Both the position numbers and the translations under genes were made by a program. Below are positions 50,091-59,120 of a DNA stretch of 64,000 nucleotides, one piece after another; the first letter of the stretch is position 1, and the number at the start of each line of letters is the position of its first letter. The DNA is taken from the NCBI RefSeq assembly GCF_036195325.1, contig NZ_CP108101.1:4154001-4218000 (forward strand). Direction: 5' to 3'. This DNA is from Streptomyces sp. NBC_00234 (lineage in GTDB: Bacteria; Actinomycetota; Actinomycetes; Streptomycetales; Streptomycetaceae). Below the pieces are notes generated by a model, which saw only the letters and a program-made list of their open reading frames with translations, ran no database searches and was not told the origin of the DNA.

Positions 50091-50921
50091 TCAGGCCGCG
50101 TGTACGTATACGGCGGGAGGCCCGCGCCTGATCACCATGTGCTGCAACGGATCCCCGGCGGCGGGCGCGAGCGCGTCGACGGCCGTGCGGGGGATGTGGG
50201 GCCCGGTCGTCCGTCGCCCGGGAAGGCCCGCGAGCAGGGTGCGTACGAGCGAGAGCGCGACGCGCAGGGACCGCAGCCGGGCGCCCGCCGCGAGTTCCTG
50301 GGCGCCGTGCACCGAGAGCCGGGTGAGGCCGAACAGGGCGACCTCGCCGCGGCGCAGCAGCCAGCCGGTGACCAGGGCGGCCAGGAGGTGCCCGAGGATC
50401 ATGGGCAGGCTCGGCAGCGTCCCGGACGATCCGGCGAGTCCGGCGAGGCCGGTCAGCGCGGTCGGGTCGGCCGTCGCGAGGTGTGCGTGGTCCTGCGCCA
50501 GGCTTGCCGGGTCGATGCCCGCGGTGGTGACGACGCGGTGGGCCTCGGCCGCGTTCAGCCGGGCCGGCCCCTCGCCGCACAGCAGTCCGGCGGCGAAGCG
50601 GATGACCGCGTCGTTGTCCGTCCCGGCCGCGGTACCTGCCGCGGATTCCGTGCCGTGGGTGCCGAGTCCGAAGAGGACGTGCAGCGCGAGCTGTCCGCCG
50701 GTGAGGGCGGCGGCGATCGACGGGAGCGACCTTTCGCGCCCGGCGAGCGGCAGCACGAGCGCGAAGATCCCGAGGAAACCGGCGAGCAGTGTCCACCAGG
50801 GGACGGCCGCGCACGAGGCGAGTGCGTGTCCTGCCGCGGACAGCACGACGCAGACCGCGGTGAACACCGCGGCCCTCATGAGCCGCAGACCGGCTCCGGC
50901 GCGTGCGACGGGCATAGACAT
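50091..50921 (-). CDS. Uncharacterised multi-pass membrane protein
   Basis: A 276-residue predicted membrane protein with four or five hydrophobic segments (about 17-40, 42-62, 70-90 and 168-195) and a soluble central part. No recognised motif. Placed upstream of the copper operon on the same strand but separated by an inverted repeat; related proteins commonly neighbour copper genes in Streptomyces, but this is recollection. The start ATG at 50921 has no clear ribosome binding site, and an ATG at 50915 is also possible. Confidence 0.7.
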   Translation of the reverse strand: MSMPVARAGAGLRLMRAAVFTAVCVVLSAAGHALASCAAVPWWTLLAGFLGIFALVLPLAGRERSLPSIAAALTGGQLALHVLFGLGTHGTESAAGTAAGTDNDAVIRFAAGLLCGEGPARLNAAEAHRVVTTAGIDPASLAQDHAHLATADPTALTGLAGLAGSSGTLPSLPMILGHLLAALVTGWLLRRGEVALFGLTRLSVHGAQELAAGARLRSLRVALSLVRTLLAGLPGRRTTGPHIPRTAVDALAPAAGDPLQHMVIRRGPPAVYVHAA

Positions 50922-51052
50922 GGCCGGGTCATCATCGCACTGCGTACCGGGGCCGCGTCAGGCAGGTCCGGAAGGTCGGTTTCCTTCGGCATGGGCGGCT
51001 GTTGTGCCTGTTCGGGTGGGCTGGGGCGGCCGGACATAGCCGGTATGCGGAA

Positions 51053-51071
51053 CATTCGCATCCGCCGAATG
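51053..51071. repeat. Inverted repeat upstream of the RsbW-like gene
   Basis: CATTCG-N7-CGAATG, about 90 bases before the start codon; a possible operator. Confidence 0.25.
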
Positions 51072-51158
51072 AGTGCCGTCACAGCCGATCTGTGCTTACG
51101 AAGGGCTCTGCGCGGCAATACGTATCGGTATGTCGAGCCGCAGCCAGGAGGCTGGAGC

Positions 51159-51722
51159 ATGAGCATGTGGTGGTCACTCCATTTGCGGCGCGAAGCTGCG
51201 AGCGTTCCGCTCGCCCGTCGTTTTCTGCTCGGCACCATGGAAACCGCAGGGGTCGATCCGGACATCTCCTACGACTTGTCGGTAGCGCTCAGCGAAGCCT
51301 GTGCGAACGCCGTCGAGCACGGCGGGGACCGATGGGACGCCCCCGATACCGAGGGTGCCGGTGATATGTCGGGGCCCCGCCCCGTGCAGGGCGGACCCTC
51401 CGGGCAGTACCGGGTCACCGCTTATCTGGACGGCGAGAAATGCCGTATCGAAGTCGCCGATTCGGGGCCCGGTTTCCCCGCCCGGCGCACGCTTCGCACC
51501 GCCGCACAACCGGCCGTGGAACCCCCGGCCGCGGCACAGTCGCCCGCCCCGTGTCCGTCCGCCGGGCAGCCGCCCGTCACGGCGGAGAGCGGACGGGGCC
51601 TCGGTCTGATCGAGGAGCTCGCCGATCACGTCCATTTCGCCAACCGGCCGGGCCGGGGCGCGGTCGTGAGCTTCGACAAGGTCCTGAAATGGCGGAAGGG
51701 CGCGCTGCTCATGGTGTCCTGA
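51159..51722 (+). CDS. RsbW-like anti-sigma factor ATPase
   Basis: A 187-residue HATPase of the GHKL superfamily, like the anti-sigma kinases RsbW/SpoIIAB. The N-box is SEACANAVEHGG and the G1 box DSGPGFP; a G2-type GRGLGLIEEL follows. A Pro/Ala-rich insert of ~30 residues separates the ATP-binding motifs. The ATG at 51159 follows AGGAGG. Such proteins bind sigma factors or phosphorylate anti-anti-sigma factors; partners are not encoded nearby. Confidence 0.85.
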   Translation: MSMWWSLHLRREAASVPLARRFLLGTMETAGVDPDISYDLSVALSEACANAVEHGGDRWDAPDTEGAGDMSGPRPVQGGPSGQYRVTAYLDGEKCRIEVADSGPGFPARRTLRTAAQPAVEPPAAAQSPAPCPSAGQPPVTAESGRGLGLIEELADHVHFANRPGRGAVVSFDKVLKWRKGALLMVS

Positions 51723-51726
51723 GCAG

Positions 51727-51760
51727 CGCGCCCTCCGGCGCGGGGTACGACGGTCCGTCG
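51727..51760. terminator. Short hairpin pair between converging genes
   Basis: CGCGCC-CTCC-GGCGCG at 51727-51742, followed by a second small dyad at 51748-51760, between the RsbW-like and aminopeptidase genes. Confidence 0.45.
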
Positions 51761-51770
51761 CCCTGCGGGG

Positions 51771-53249
51771 TCAGCCCTTGAGCCGGGCCATCCACGCCTC
51801 GACGTCGTCGGCACGACGCGGCAGCTGGTCGGACAGGTTCCGGTTGCCGTCCTCGGTGACGAGGATGTCGTCCTCGATCCGGACGCCGATGCCGCGGTAC
51901 TCCTCGGGCACGGTCAGGTCGTCGGCCTGGAAGTACAGACCGGGCTCGACCGTGAGGCACACGCCGGGCTCCAGGACGCCGTTGACGTACGCCTCGGTGC
52001 GGGCGGCGGCGCAGTCGTGGACGTCCATGCCGAGCATGTGACCGGTGCCGTGCAGGGTCCAGCGGCGCTGGAGGCCGAGCTCCAGGACCTTGTCCACGGA
52101 CAGGTCGCCGAGCAGGCCCCACTCGACCAGCTTCTCGGTGAGCACGCGCTGCGCGGCGTCGTGGAAGTCGCGGTAGTCGGCGCCGGGCTTGACGGCCGCG
52201 ATGCCGGCTTCCTGCGCCTCGTACACCGCGTCGTAGATCTTCCGCTGGAGCGGCGTGAACGTGCCGCTGATGGGAAGAGTGCGCGTCACATCGGCGGTGT
52301 AGAGGTCGTTGGTCTCCACTCCGGCGTCGAGCAGCAGCAGTTCGCCGGAGCGGACGGCGCCGTCGTTGCGGACCCAGTGCAGGGTGGTGGCGTGCGGTCC
52401 GGCCGCGCAGATCGAGCCGTAGCCGATGTCGTTGCCCTCGATGCGGGCGCGGAGGAAGAACGTGCCCTCGATGTAACGCTCGCTCGTCGCCTCGGCCTTG
52501 TCGAGGACCTTCACGACGTCCTCGAAGCCGCGGGCGGTGATCTCGCACGCCTTCTGCAGCTCCGCGATCTCGAAGGCGTCCTTCACCAGGCGGGCCTCGG
52601 AGAGGTAGACGCGCAGTTCCTCGTCGCGCTCCGCGGTGACCTTGTCGGTGAGGGCGGACTCGATGCCGGCGTCGTGCCCGCGGACGTTGCGCACCGGTCC
52701 GGTGGCCTCGGTCAGCGCGGCCGGGAGCTCACGGACGTCCTTCGCCGGTATGCCCAGCATCTGCTCGGCCTCGGAGAGCGAGTGGCGGCGGCCGACCCAC
52801 AGCTCGCCCTGGCCGTTGAGCCAGAACTCGCCGTTCTCGCGGTCGGACCGGGGCAGGAGGTAGATCGTCGCCTCGTGCCCCGCCTCGCCGGCGCCCTTCG
52901 GCTCCAGGACCAGGACGCTGTCGTGGGTCTGGTCACCGGTGAGGTACGCGTACTCGGTCGACGCACGGAAGGCGTACTCGGTGTCGTTCGAACGGGTCTT
53001 GAGGTTGCCCGAGGGAATGACCAGGCGCTCGCCGGGGAAGCGCGCGGACAGCGCGGCGCGGCGGTCAGCGGTGTGCTCGGCCTGGGCGATCGGCTCCAGA
53101 CCGTGCAGCTCGGTGTCGGCCCAGCCGGACTTCATGTTCTCGGCGAGCTCATCGGAAATGCCCGGGTACAGGCCGTTCTTCCGCTGCTTGATCGGCTCTG
53201 CTTCTTCGGTCTCCGGCTCCGGGTTCTCCGGGGTGAGCTCCTCAGACAC
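51771..53249 (-). CDS. Aminopeptidase P (Xaa-Pro aminopeptidase)
   Basis: A 492-residue M24B metallopeptidase that removes an N-terminal residue preceding proline. Metal ligands are in LLLDAGVETND, ADVTRTL, GTGHMLGMDVHD, LTVEPGLYF and VRIEDDILV. An acidic, low-complexity N-terminal extension of ~30 residues precedes the usual AMP_N domain. The GTG at 53249 follows AAGGAGAGACAAATC. Confidence 0.94.
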   Translation of the reverse strand: MSEELTPENPEPETEEAEPIKQRKNGLYPGISDELAENMKSGWADTELHGLEPIAQAEHTADRRAALSARFPGERLVIPSGNLKTRSNDTEYAFRASTEYAYLTGDQTHDSVLVLEPKGAGEAGHEATIYLLPRSDRENGEFWLNGQGELWVGRRHSLSEAEQMLGIPAKDVRELPAALTEATGPVRNVRGHDAGIESALTDKVTAERDEELRVYLSEARLVKDAFEIAELQKACEITARGFEDVVKVLDKAEATSERYIEGTFFLRARIEGNDIGYGSICAAGPHATTLHWVRNDGAVRSGELLLLDAGVETNDLYTADVTRTLPISGTFTPLQRKIYDAVYEAQEAGIAAVKPGADYRDFHDAAQRVLTEKLVEWGLLGDLSVDKVLELGLQRRWTLHGTGHMLGMDVHDCAAARTEAYVNGVLEPGVCLTVEPGLYFQADDLTVPEEYRGIGVRIEDDILVTEDGNRNLSDQLPRRADDVEAWMARLKG

Positions 53250-53419
53250 GATTTGTCTCTCCTTGATACGACACTGGACCACTCCCCATCGTACGGGCGT
53301 ACGGAAGGGGGTCCAGGGTCGGAAGACCTCTTACATGGGCGGCGCGCCGACCGAGCGGCGGCGGCTGCGTCCGGCGGCGGGCCGCGGTGCTCACTCCCGG
53401 TGCCCGCCCGTGGCGGCGG

Positions 53420-54904
53420 TCAGTCGAAACGGGCGGCCAGGATCACGACGTCCTCGGTGCCGTCGCCCTGGTCGAGGCCCTCGGGCAGCATCGCCCGCAG
53501 TACGTGGTCGGCGATCGCTCCCGGGTCGTGGCGGGCGGCCTTCGGTACGCAGGCCGCAGCCGAGTGCAGCCGGGCGAACGCCCGGTCCATCGCGTCGCCG
53601 GTGCGGCGCAGGAGCCCGTCGGTGTAGAGGAGCACGGTCTCGCCCGGTTCGGGGGTGAACTCCACGCTCGGAGCCTCCCAGCAGGCGAGCATCCCGAGGG
53701 GCGCGGACAGTGTGGTCTCCACGAACTCGGTGCGGCGCTCGCCGATCACCAGGGGCGGGCTGTGCCCGGCGCCGGCCAGCAGGATCTTGCGGCGGGCGGG
53801 CTCGCAGTACGCGAAGAGCGCGGTCGCGGCCTTGGCGGGCTCGGTCAGCCGCAGCAGCAGTTCCAGGTCGGAGAGTACGGCGACGGGGTCCTCGCCCTCC
53901 ATCACGGCGTACGCCCGCAGACTCGCCCGGAGCCGGCCCATGGTGGCGAGTGCGCCGGGTCCGGAGCCGCCGACCGACCCGACGGCGAGGCCGAGCGCGC
54001 TGTCCGGCAGCGGCAGTGCGTCGTACCAGTCGCCGCCGCCCTGGGGCGCGGGCCGGTGGCGGGCGGCCAGTTGGACGCCGGGGACGCGGGGCAGCCTGCT
54101 GGGCAGGAGTTCCTCGGCCAGGGTCGCCACGTCGGCCCTGGCCCGTTCGAGTTCCAGCAGCCTGGCCAGGTGCTCCGTGGCGTACCGGATGTAGAGGCCG
54201 ATGAGGTGGCGCTGCCGTTCCAGCGGTTCGGCAGGTTCGTCGTAGAGCCAGACGGCCGCACCGAGCCGGCCCGCCGCCTCGGTGGCGAGCGGCACGGCGT
54301 AGCTCGCGGCGTAGCCGAGCCGGGCGGCGACCTCGCGGTGGCGCGGGTCGAGACTCTTGTCGCCGAACAGATCGGGGCTCGTCAGCGGAGCCTGGGCGTC
54401 CGGGAGCCCGTCGAGGATGCGGCCGTACGAGGTGGCGCTGCGCGGCACGGTCTCGATGTGTCCGAGCTCCGCATGGGCGAGTCCGAGGCCGACGGTGGTG
54501 GACGGGCCGCCCGCGGCCGGTTCGAGGACGAGGAGTCCGCGACGGGCGCCGACGAGGGCGGCTCCGGCGTCCAGCAGCTCGCGAAGAGCGTGGTCGAGGG
54601 TATGCGTTCTGGCCAGGCGCTCGGTCAGCTCGTGCAGCGTCGTGAGATCGGACACCCAGGACGCCAGACGGTCCTGGAGGAAGGCGCCCGGGGCTGCCGG
54701 GACGCCCGTCAGGGGCGCTGGAGTGTGCGTTGAAACAGGAACCATGGGATCGATTCCAGCCACTTTCGGCAGGTGAGGGGCGCTCATGGGAGCCAGCTTT
54801 CCGACCGGTGCGATTCGTCGAATAGCATCGCAAACCCCCATGTCATTCTGCGCCGCTATCAATGCATCCACATGTACACGCACAAGTAAGGCGATGTCCA
54901 GCAT
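53420..54904 (-). CDS. GAF-PP2C (SpoIIE-type) phosphatase with an early TTA codon
   Basis: A 494-residue signalling phosphatase: an N-terminal low-complexity part, a GAF sensor (about 95-235) and a PP2C/SpoIIE domain (about 260-490) with GGDWYDAL, GSVGGSGPGAL, AGHSPPLV and LLYTDGLL. Such proteins dephosphorylate anti-anti-sigma factors and thereby activate sigma factors in partner-switching systems. The ATG at 54904 follows GCGAGGACA. The sixth codon is TTA (54887-54889), which would make translation depend on the bldA tRNA. A start further downstream would remove this dependence, but none has as good a ribosome binding site. Confidence 0.88.
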   Translation of the reverse strand: MLDIALLVRVHVDALIAAQNDMGVCDAIRRIAPVGKLAPMSAPHLPKVAGIDPMVPVSTHTPAPLTGVPAAPGAFLQDRLASWVSDLTTLHELTERLARTHTLDHALRELLDAGAALVGARRGLLVLEPAAGGPSTTVGLGLAHAELGHIETVPRSATSYGRILDGLPDAQAPLTSPDLFGDKSLDPRHREVAARLGYAASYAVPLATEAAGRLGAAVWLYDEPAEPLERQRHLIGLYIRYATEHLARLLELERARADVATLAEELLPSRLPRVPGVQLAARHRPAPQGGGDWYDALPLPDSALGLAVGSVGGSGPGALATMGRLRASLRAYAVMEGEDPVAVLSDLELLLRLTEPAKAATALFAYCEPARRKILLAGAGHSPPLVIGERRTEFVETTLSAPLGMLACWEAPSVEFTPEPGETVLLYTDGLLRRTGDAMDRAFARLHSAAACVPKAARHDPGAIADHVLRAMLPEGLDQGDGTEDVVILAARFD

Positions 54905-55014
54905 TGTCCTCGCGGGATTTGTGGTGTCTGTGTGACAGTTAAGTTGGCTAAAAAATGCACCTATGGCAGTTATTTGCGGTCGACTGGGTGTGCTCGACAG
55001 GGGGTGCTCTCGGG

Positions 55015-55176
55015 GTGAAGTGCCCGAGGGAGCGTCATCCAGGGCATGCTGGGTACGTAATCGGTGATGACCAGCGGCAGTTGTGATCGCCCTGGAACCT
55101 GGCAGCGGGCCCGTACGTCTTTATCGACGACGGCCGCGCCCCCACCCCCGAGTGGCGGGGCTTGCACCAGGGACGG
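55015..55176 (+). pseudogene. Possible gene relic
   Basis: In one frame, two short open stretches are separated by a TGA at 55084-55086. The second reads PWNLAAGPYVFIDDGRA then PTPEWRGLHQGRQA, with GC-rich third codon positions unlike the other frames. The first begins at a GTG (55015) and reads GYVIGDDQRQL near its end. This looks like a decayed small gene, but no family is recognised. Confidence 0.25.
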
Positions 55177-55215
55177 CAAGCGTGAAGCGCGCGCCGCCTC
55201 CGCCACGTATTGGCT

Positions 55216-55312
55216 GGACTCGGCTCAGCACGGCTCGGCTCAACTCGGCTCGGTTCGACTCAGCTCCATTTCTGCTCGGTTCCACTCTGCTCGGCTCGGC
55301 TCACGCTCGGTA
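55216..55312. repeat. Degenerate CTCGG/CGGCT low-complexity repeat
   Basis: About 15 variants of the pentamer motif CTCGG/CTCAG/CTCTG are packed in under 100 bases, often as ACTCGGCTC or CGGTTC. The period is not constant, so this is simple-sequence expansion rather than an exact tandem repeat. Confidence 0.7.
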
Positions 55313-55436
55313 CCGATGGCTTGCCCGTACCGCAGATTCGATGAGCATGTACGCACAGTGAAGAGACACGCGCGTGGTGTAACGCCCACGTGGTGTCATG
55401 TGGACCTCGGCGTTCAACGGAAAGGAACGAGCGCTC

Positions 55437-56120
55437 ATGCGCGAGATCCTCGGAAGGCGACGCAGGCTCCGGCTCCGGCGCAAGGGACGGCCCGCACAGC
55501 TCGACGCGGCGCTGACCTGTGCCACCGCATGGCAGTGGCCCGTGCTGCCCGGAGCGGGACTGGCGGCGGCCGGCATACGCGGTGACCGCGGGCGTGGCTG
55601 CGCCTGCCCCGACCCCGAGTGCGCCGTGCCCGGCGCACACCCCTTCGATCCCGGCCTCCTGGCCGCGACCACCGACGAACGCATGGTGCGGTGGTGGTGG
55701 ACCAACAGGCCGGCGGCCCCGGTCATGCTGGCCACCGGCGGACGTGCGCCGTGCGCGCTCAGCCTGCCCGCCGTCGCGGGTGCCCGTGCGCTGACGGCAC
55801 TCGACATGATGGGCATGCGGCTCGGCCCGGTGGTGGCGACCCCGACGCGGTGGTCGCTGCTGGTGGCCCCGTACACCCTGGAGCGCCTCGGCGAACTGCT
55901 TCACGCCAAGGACTGGGTGCCCAGCTCCCTGCGTTTCCACGGCGAGGGCGGCTACCTCGTCCTTCCTCCGTCGGAGATCGGCACGGGGCAGGTCCGGTGG
56001 GAGCGCGCCCCGTCGTCCCCGAAGGCCGCACCCTGGCTTCCCGACGTGGAAGCGGTACTGGACGCGCTCGTCGAGGCGAGCACCGGTGCTCCGGACGGCG
56101 GTAGCCGACTCGCCTACTGA
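55437..56120 (+). CDS. Prim-Pol-like protein, apparently without catalytic residues
   Basis: A 227-residue protein resembling the N-terminal domain of bifunctional DNA primase/polymerases. The zinc-ribbon-like CACPDPECAVPG and the pattern GAHPFDPGLLAATTDERMVRWW match the early part of the family. The DxD metal-binding motif seen in the paralogue at 61875-62759 is absent. It is therefore probably inactive as a primase and may be a regulator or binding protein. The ATG at 55437 follows GGAAAGGAACGAG; the ATG at 55398 lacks a ribosome binding site. Confidence 0.75.
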   Translation: MREILGRRRRLRLRRKGRPAQLDAALTCATAWQWPVLPGAGLAAAGIRGDRGRGCACPDPECAVPGAHPFDPGLLAATTDERMVRWWWTNRPAAPVMLATGGRAPCALSLPAVAGARALTALDMMGMRLGPVVATPTRWSLLVAPYTLERLGELLHAKDWVPSSLRFHGEGGYLVLPPSEIGTGQVRWERAPSSPKAAPWLPDVEAVLDALVEASTGAPDGGSRLAY

Positions 56121-56339
56121 CGGACCGGCAGCGGTCCGGACCACGGACTGTCAGCACGGCGGCGGAGGACGGGCGCAGTGACGGACGGGCGGCGCGGGAC
56201 GGCGGTCGGCTCACTCGTACGAGTGTGAGCCGACCCGAGTTCTGCGGTAAATGGGCGCGCAGGACCCGGCCGCCCGTATTCCGTCGATATCGTCGGTACA
56301 CCGTCAGAATTTCGCGCCCGGTTGGCAGGTGAGGCCACG

Positions 56340-57017
56340 ATGAATCTCCGTATGGCCGGTCTCTCGGCAGCGGTGCTGTTCACCGTTCTGCTTCCGCTGG
56401 CCGCTTCCGCGGTGACTTCGGGCGCGCCTGATTCCGTATCGTCCGATGCCAAATCCGGTGGGTCGCTACTTTCTGATGGCCTTTCCGTAGAACATGGCGA
56501 AGAGAGCGAAGCGGAACGCGCCGGAGAAATGCCCGAAGAGCGTCCGGCGGACGGCTCGGCGGAAGGCTTGACGGAGCGTGCGGACGGAATTTCGCCGGAG
56601 AACATTTCTCCACCCGGACTTCTGTCCGAAAGTGGGCGGCCCGGCGGGGCCGGTGGCACCGGTGCGCCTGCTGCCCGGTGCGGCCCCGAGCTCACCTCCC
56701 CCGAAGGCGTCGAGGCGCAGACCTGTGTGATGGCGCAGGGGCGCGAAGTCTGGGCCCGTACCTACTACCGCAACACGACCGGTGAGCAACTGCGGTCGTT
56801 CCTCACGCTGATGGGGCCGGGCGGGCGGGCCGTCGAGCTGCGCTGCGAGGTGGCGGCGCACGACGAGCCGGGCGTCTGCGAGACACCCCGCGCACCGGCG
56901 CACGGAGCGACCGGTGCCTATACGGCAGTGGCGGAGTACGCGGCGGGCGGGGCGGCGGACGAGGTCCCGCTGCTTCTGCGGACCGGCAGCAACCCGGTTT
57001 CCCCGTCCTCGGATTGA
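56340..57017 (+). CDS. Secreted acidic hypothetical protein
   Basis: A 225-residue exported protein with a signal peptide (residues 1-24, hydrophobic core AAVLFTVLLPLAAS), a long acidic disordered segment (about 25-115) and a compact C-terminal domain with four cysteines (RCGP, QTCVM, LRCEV and GVCET), probably two disulfides. No family is recognised. GGTGAGGCCACG precedes the ATG. Confidence 0.75.
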   Translation: MNLRMAGLSAAVLFTVLLPLAASAVTSGAPDSVSSDAKSGGSLLSDGLSVEHGEESEAERAGEMPEERPADGSAEGLTERADGISPENISPPGLLSESGRPGGAGGTGAPAARCGPELTSPEGVEAQTCVMAQGREVWARTYYRNTTGEQLRSFLTLMGPGGRAVELRCEVAAHDEPGVCETPRAPAHGATGAYTAVAEYAAGGAADEVPLLLRTGSNPVSPSSD

Positions 57018-57115
57018 GGATCCCGGCCGGTCGGCTGCCGGGGCGGTCCGGCTCTGCTGCGAGGCGATCCGGAGGGGTGTCGCGGGCCGTGTCGTACGGG
57101 CCCGGAAATGAGGAT

Positions 57116-57155
57116 GCCCGGTCGCTGGCGACGGGGGATGCACCAGCGACCGGGC
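57116..57155. terminator. Stem-loop after the secreted-protein gene
   Basis: A 13-bp perfect stem GCCCGGTCGCTGG / CCAGCGACCGGGC with a 14-base loop, between converging genes. Confidence 0.83.
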
Positions 57156-57281
57156 TTCCAGAACGGTAACAAGAGATCTGCCGTTCGCAAATTCGATCTC
57201 GCCTATTCGGACAGCGATTTACTCGCGAGTACGGTCGCTGTGACGCGAGTCACCGAGCCGCCCCGCGGGCACTCGTCACTG

Positions 57282-58247
57282 TCAGCTGAGCGTCACTTGG
57301 CGGTTGGTGAGCCCGCCGCGCGCCCGGCGCTCCTCGGGGGTGAGCGGAGCGTCCGAAGCGAGTGCTTCCGCGAGCCGCTCGGCAAGCTGCTCGGCAGGCT
57401 TCTCGCACTCCTCGGCACCCATCGTCCGCGGCAGGTCCCAGACCGGAACCATCAGTCCGTGGGCCCGGAAGGAGCCGACCAGACGGGTGTCCTCGCCGAG
57501 CGAGGACGTCCCGGCCGCGTGCAGCCGGGCGAGCGCGTCGAGGAGCTGCTCCTCGGGGTGCGGCATGACCCAGCGCAGGTGGTTCTTCTCCGGGGTCTCG
57601 CACCAGTACGCGGCGTCCACGCCGGAGAGCAGCGTGGTCGGGATCGCGGCGTCGTTGGCACGCTCCAGGGAGGCGGACACCTCGGGCGTGGCGTTCTCCG
57701 CGTCCGGAACCCAGAACTCGAACCCGGAGTGGACGACCGGGTCGAACGGAGCGTTGGGGTCGAGCAGGTCCTGGAGGCGCGGGCCGTCGGCCGGAACGCG
57801 CCGGGCGGCGACCGGCGTACCCGGCTCCGCCTCCAGCGCCCGCTGCAGGGTGTCCGCGAGGTCGCGGCTCAGGTCGCCCGACGAGGTGTCGTTCTGCAGG
57901 GCGAGCAGGACGGAACCGTCGTCGCGGCGCAGTGCGGGCCAGGCCATGGGCAGCACGGTCGCGAGCGTCACGGACGGCACGCCCTCGGGCAGTCCGCCCT
58001 TCAGCGTCAGTTCGACGGTGGCGGCGGGCACCAGCTCGCGCAGGGCGACCCAGTCGCACTCGCCGGAAAGCCCCTCGAAGGGGCGCTGGACCAGTTCGGT
58101 CACGGCCTGGGCGGCGGCGCGTCCGTGACACGCCTTGTAACGGCGGCCCGAACCGCACGGGCAGGGCTCGCGGGCCCCGACGACCGGGATCTCACCATCC
58201 TTGAGCTGCTGCTTCCCGGCCTTGGTCTGAGGGCGCTTCTTGGCCAT
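57282..58247 (-). CDS. DUF5926 protein with N-terminal SEC-C motif
   Basis: A 321-residue protein whose first ~45 residues contain a SEC-C zinc motif (CPCGSGRRYKACHG) like that at the end of SecA. The rest is an uncharacterised domain (DUF5926) conserved in actinobacteria. The ATG at 58247 (MAKKRPQTKAG) is spaced correctly from GGGAGA, better than the ATG at 58256. A role in protein export or ribosome contact would be inference from the SEC-C motif only. Confidence 0.85.
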   Translation of the reverse strand: MAKKRPQTKAGKQQLKDGEIPVVGAREPCPCGSGRRYKACHGRAAAQAVTELVQRPFEGLSGECDWVALRELVPAATVELTLKGGLPEGVPSVTLATVLPMAWPALRRDDGSVLLALQNDTSSGDLSRDLADTLQRALEAEPGTPVAARRVPADGPRLQDLLDPNAPFDPVVHSGFEFWVPDAENATPEVSASLERANDAAIPTTLLSGVDAAYWCETPEKNHLRWVMPHPEEQLLDALARLHAAGTSSLGEDTRLVGSFRAHGLMVPVWDLPRTMGAEECEKPAEQLAERLAEALASDAPLTPEERRARGGLTNRQVTLS

Positions 58248-58436
58248 GGTGGGCATTCTCCCGATTGCGACAGTGCGGTCTCGGCCGCGAGCCTAGCCGC
58301 CTGTGCCGCTGCCCGGGCACACATGCCCGCCACGGTCCGTGCGCGCTCCGGCCGGCCGGGCCGGTGCCCGAGGTCCGTCGTGCCGTCCGTGGCGGCCGGG
58401 CGGGTATGGCGTGCGGGCCGGTGCGGCGTCCGCCCG

Positions 58437-58982
58437 TCACCCCGCGTCGGCGAAGCCGAGGCCGTCGAGTCCGCCCAGCTCGTCCAGTCCGTCGAGCCCG
58501 TGGAGCGGGTCCGAGCCCCCGGGGCCGCGCTCGGCCGCGTCGGGCTCCTGGGCGACCTGGGCCCAGACGGTGACCTCACCCGAGGAGTCGTCGCGTACGC
58601 CCCACTCCTGGGCGAGAGCGCTGATGATGTTGAGCCCGCGACCGCCCCGTGCGGTCACCGACGGTGTGGCCGGGACCGGCCGGGTCGGTCCGCCGCCGTC
58701 CGTCACTTCGACGGTCAGCTCGCCCGTTCCGTCGACGCGCCATGCGGCGCGGACATCGCCGTCACCCACTTCTGTGTGTTGTCCCAGCGGCCTGCCGTGC
58801 CGGCAGGCGTTGCTGAGAAGTTCGGAAAGGATCAGAACAGCGTCGTCGACGACCGCGTCCGAGACCCCGTTGCTGCGAAGCTGCTCGCGCATACGGTGCC
58901 GCGCCTGCCCCACGCCCGCAGGGCCATGGGGTACGGCCATGCTCGACGACGTGGGCACTTCCTGTGCCACCACCAACGCCAC
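58437..58982 (-). CDS. RsbW-like ATP-binding regulator
   Basis: A 181-residue GHKL ATPase of the anti-sigma kinase type: SELLSNACRHG (N-box), VTDGGGPTRP and GGRGLNIISAL. The C-terminal tail carries a repeated GLDGLDELGGLDGLG pattern. The GTG at 58982 follows AGGAGG at good spacing. It is the second such gene in the window; partners are not adjacent. Confidence 0.85.
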   Translation of the reverse strand: MALVVAQEVPTSSSMAVPHGPAGVGQARHRMREQLRSNGVSDAVVDDAVLILSELLSNACRHGRPLGQHTEVGDGDVRAAWRVDGTGELTVEVTDGGGPTRPVPATPSVTARGGRGLNIISALAQEWGVRDDSSGEVTVWAQVAQEPDAAERGPGGSDPLHGLDGLDELGGLDGLGFADAG

Positions 58983-59120
58983 CCCCGGACCTCCTATCCC
59001 CACGCCACGGATTGGATGCCCCACTGGACTGGACCGGAAACCGGCCAAAGGTCTGCCAGTGACGCACTCGTAACGATCGGATACGGAACGAATGCGCCGG
59101 TGTACTCCCCGTAACAGATG

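Larger units (their letters stand above)
54905..55436. other. 532-base gap with a gene relic and low-complexity repeat
   Basis: No intact gene is visible. The region contains the coding-like relic and the degenerate CGGCT repeat described separately, and it should hold promoters for both flanking genes. Confidence 0.6.

Noticed and set aside
54970..55206. A 78-residue minus-strand open frame
   Set aside because: No ribosome binding site, proline/alanine-rich antisense composition, and it lies opposite the more convincing plus-strand relic.
55216..55312. CRISPR array
   Set aside because: The repeats are short, degenerate and have no regular spacers; no cas gene is present.
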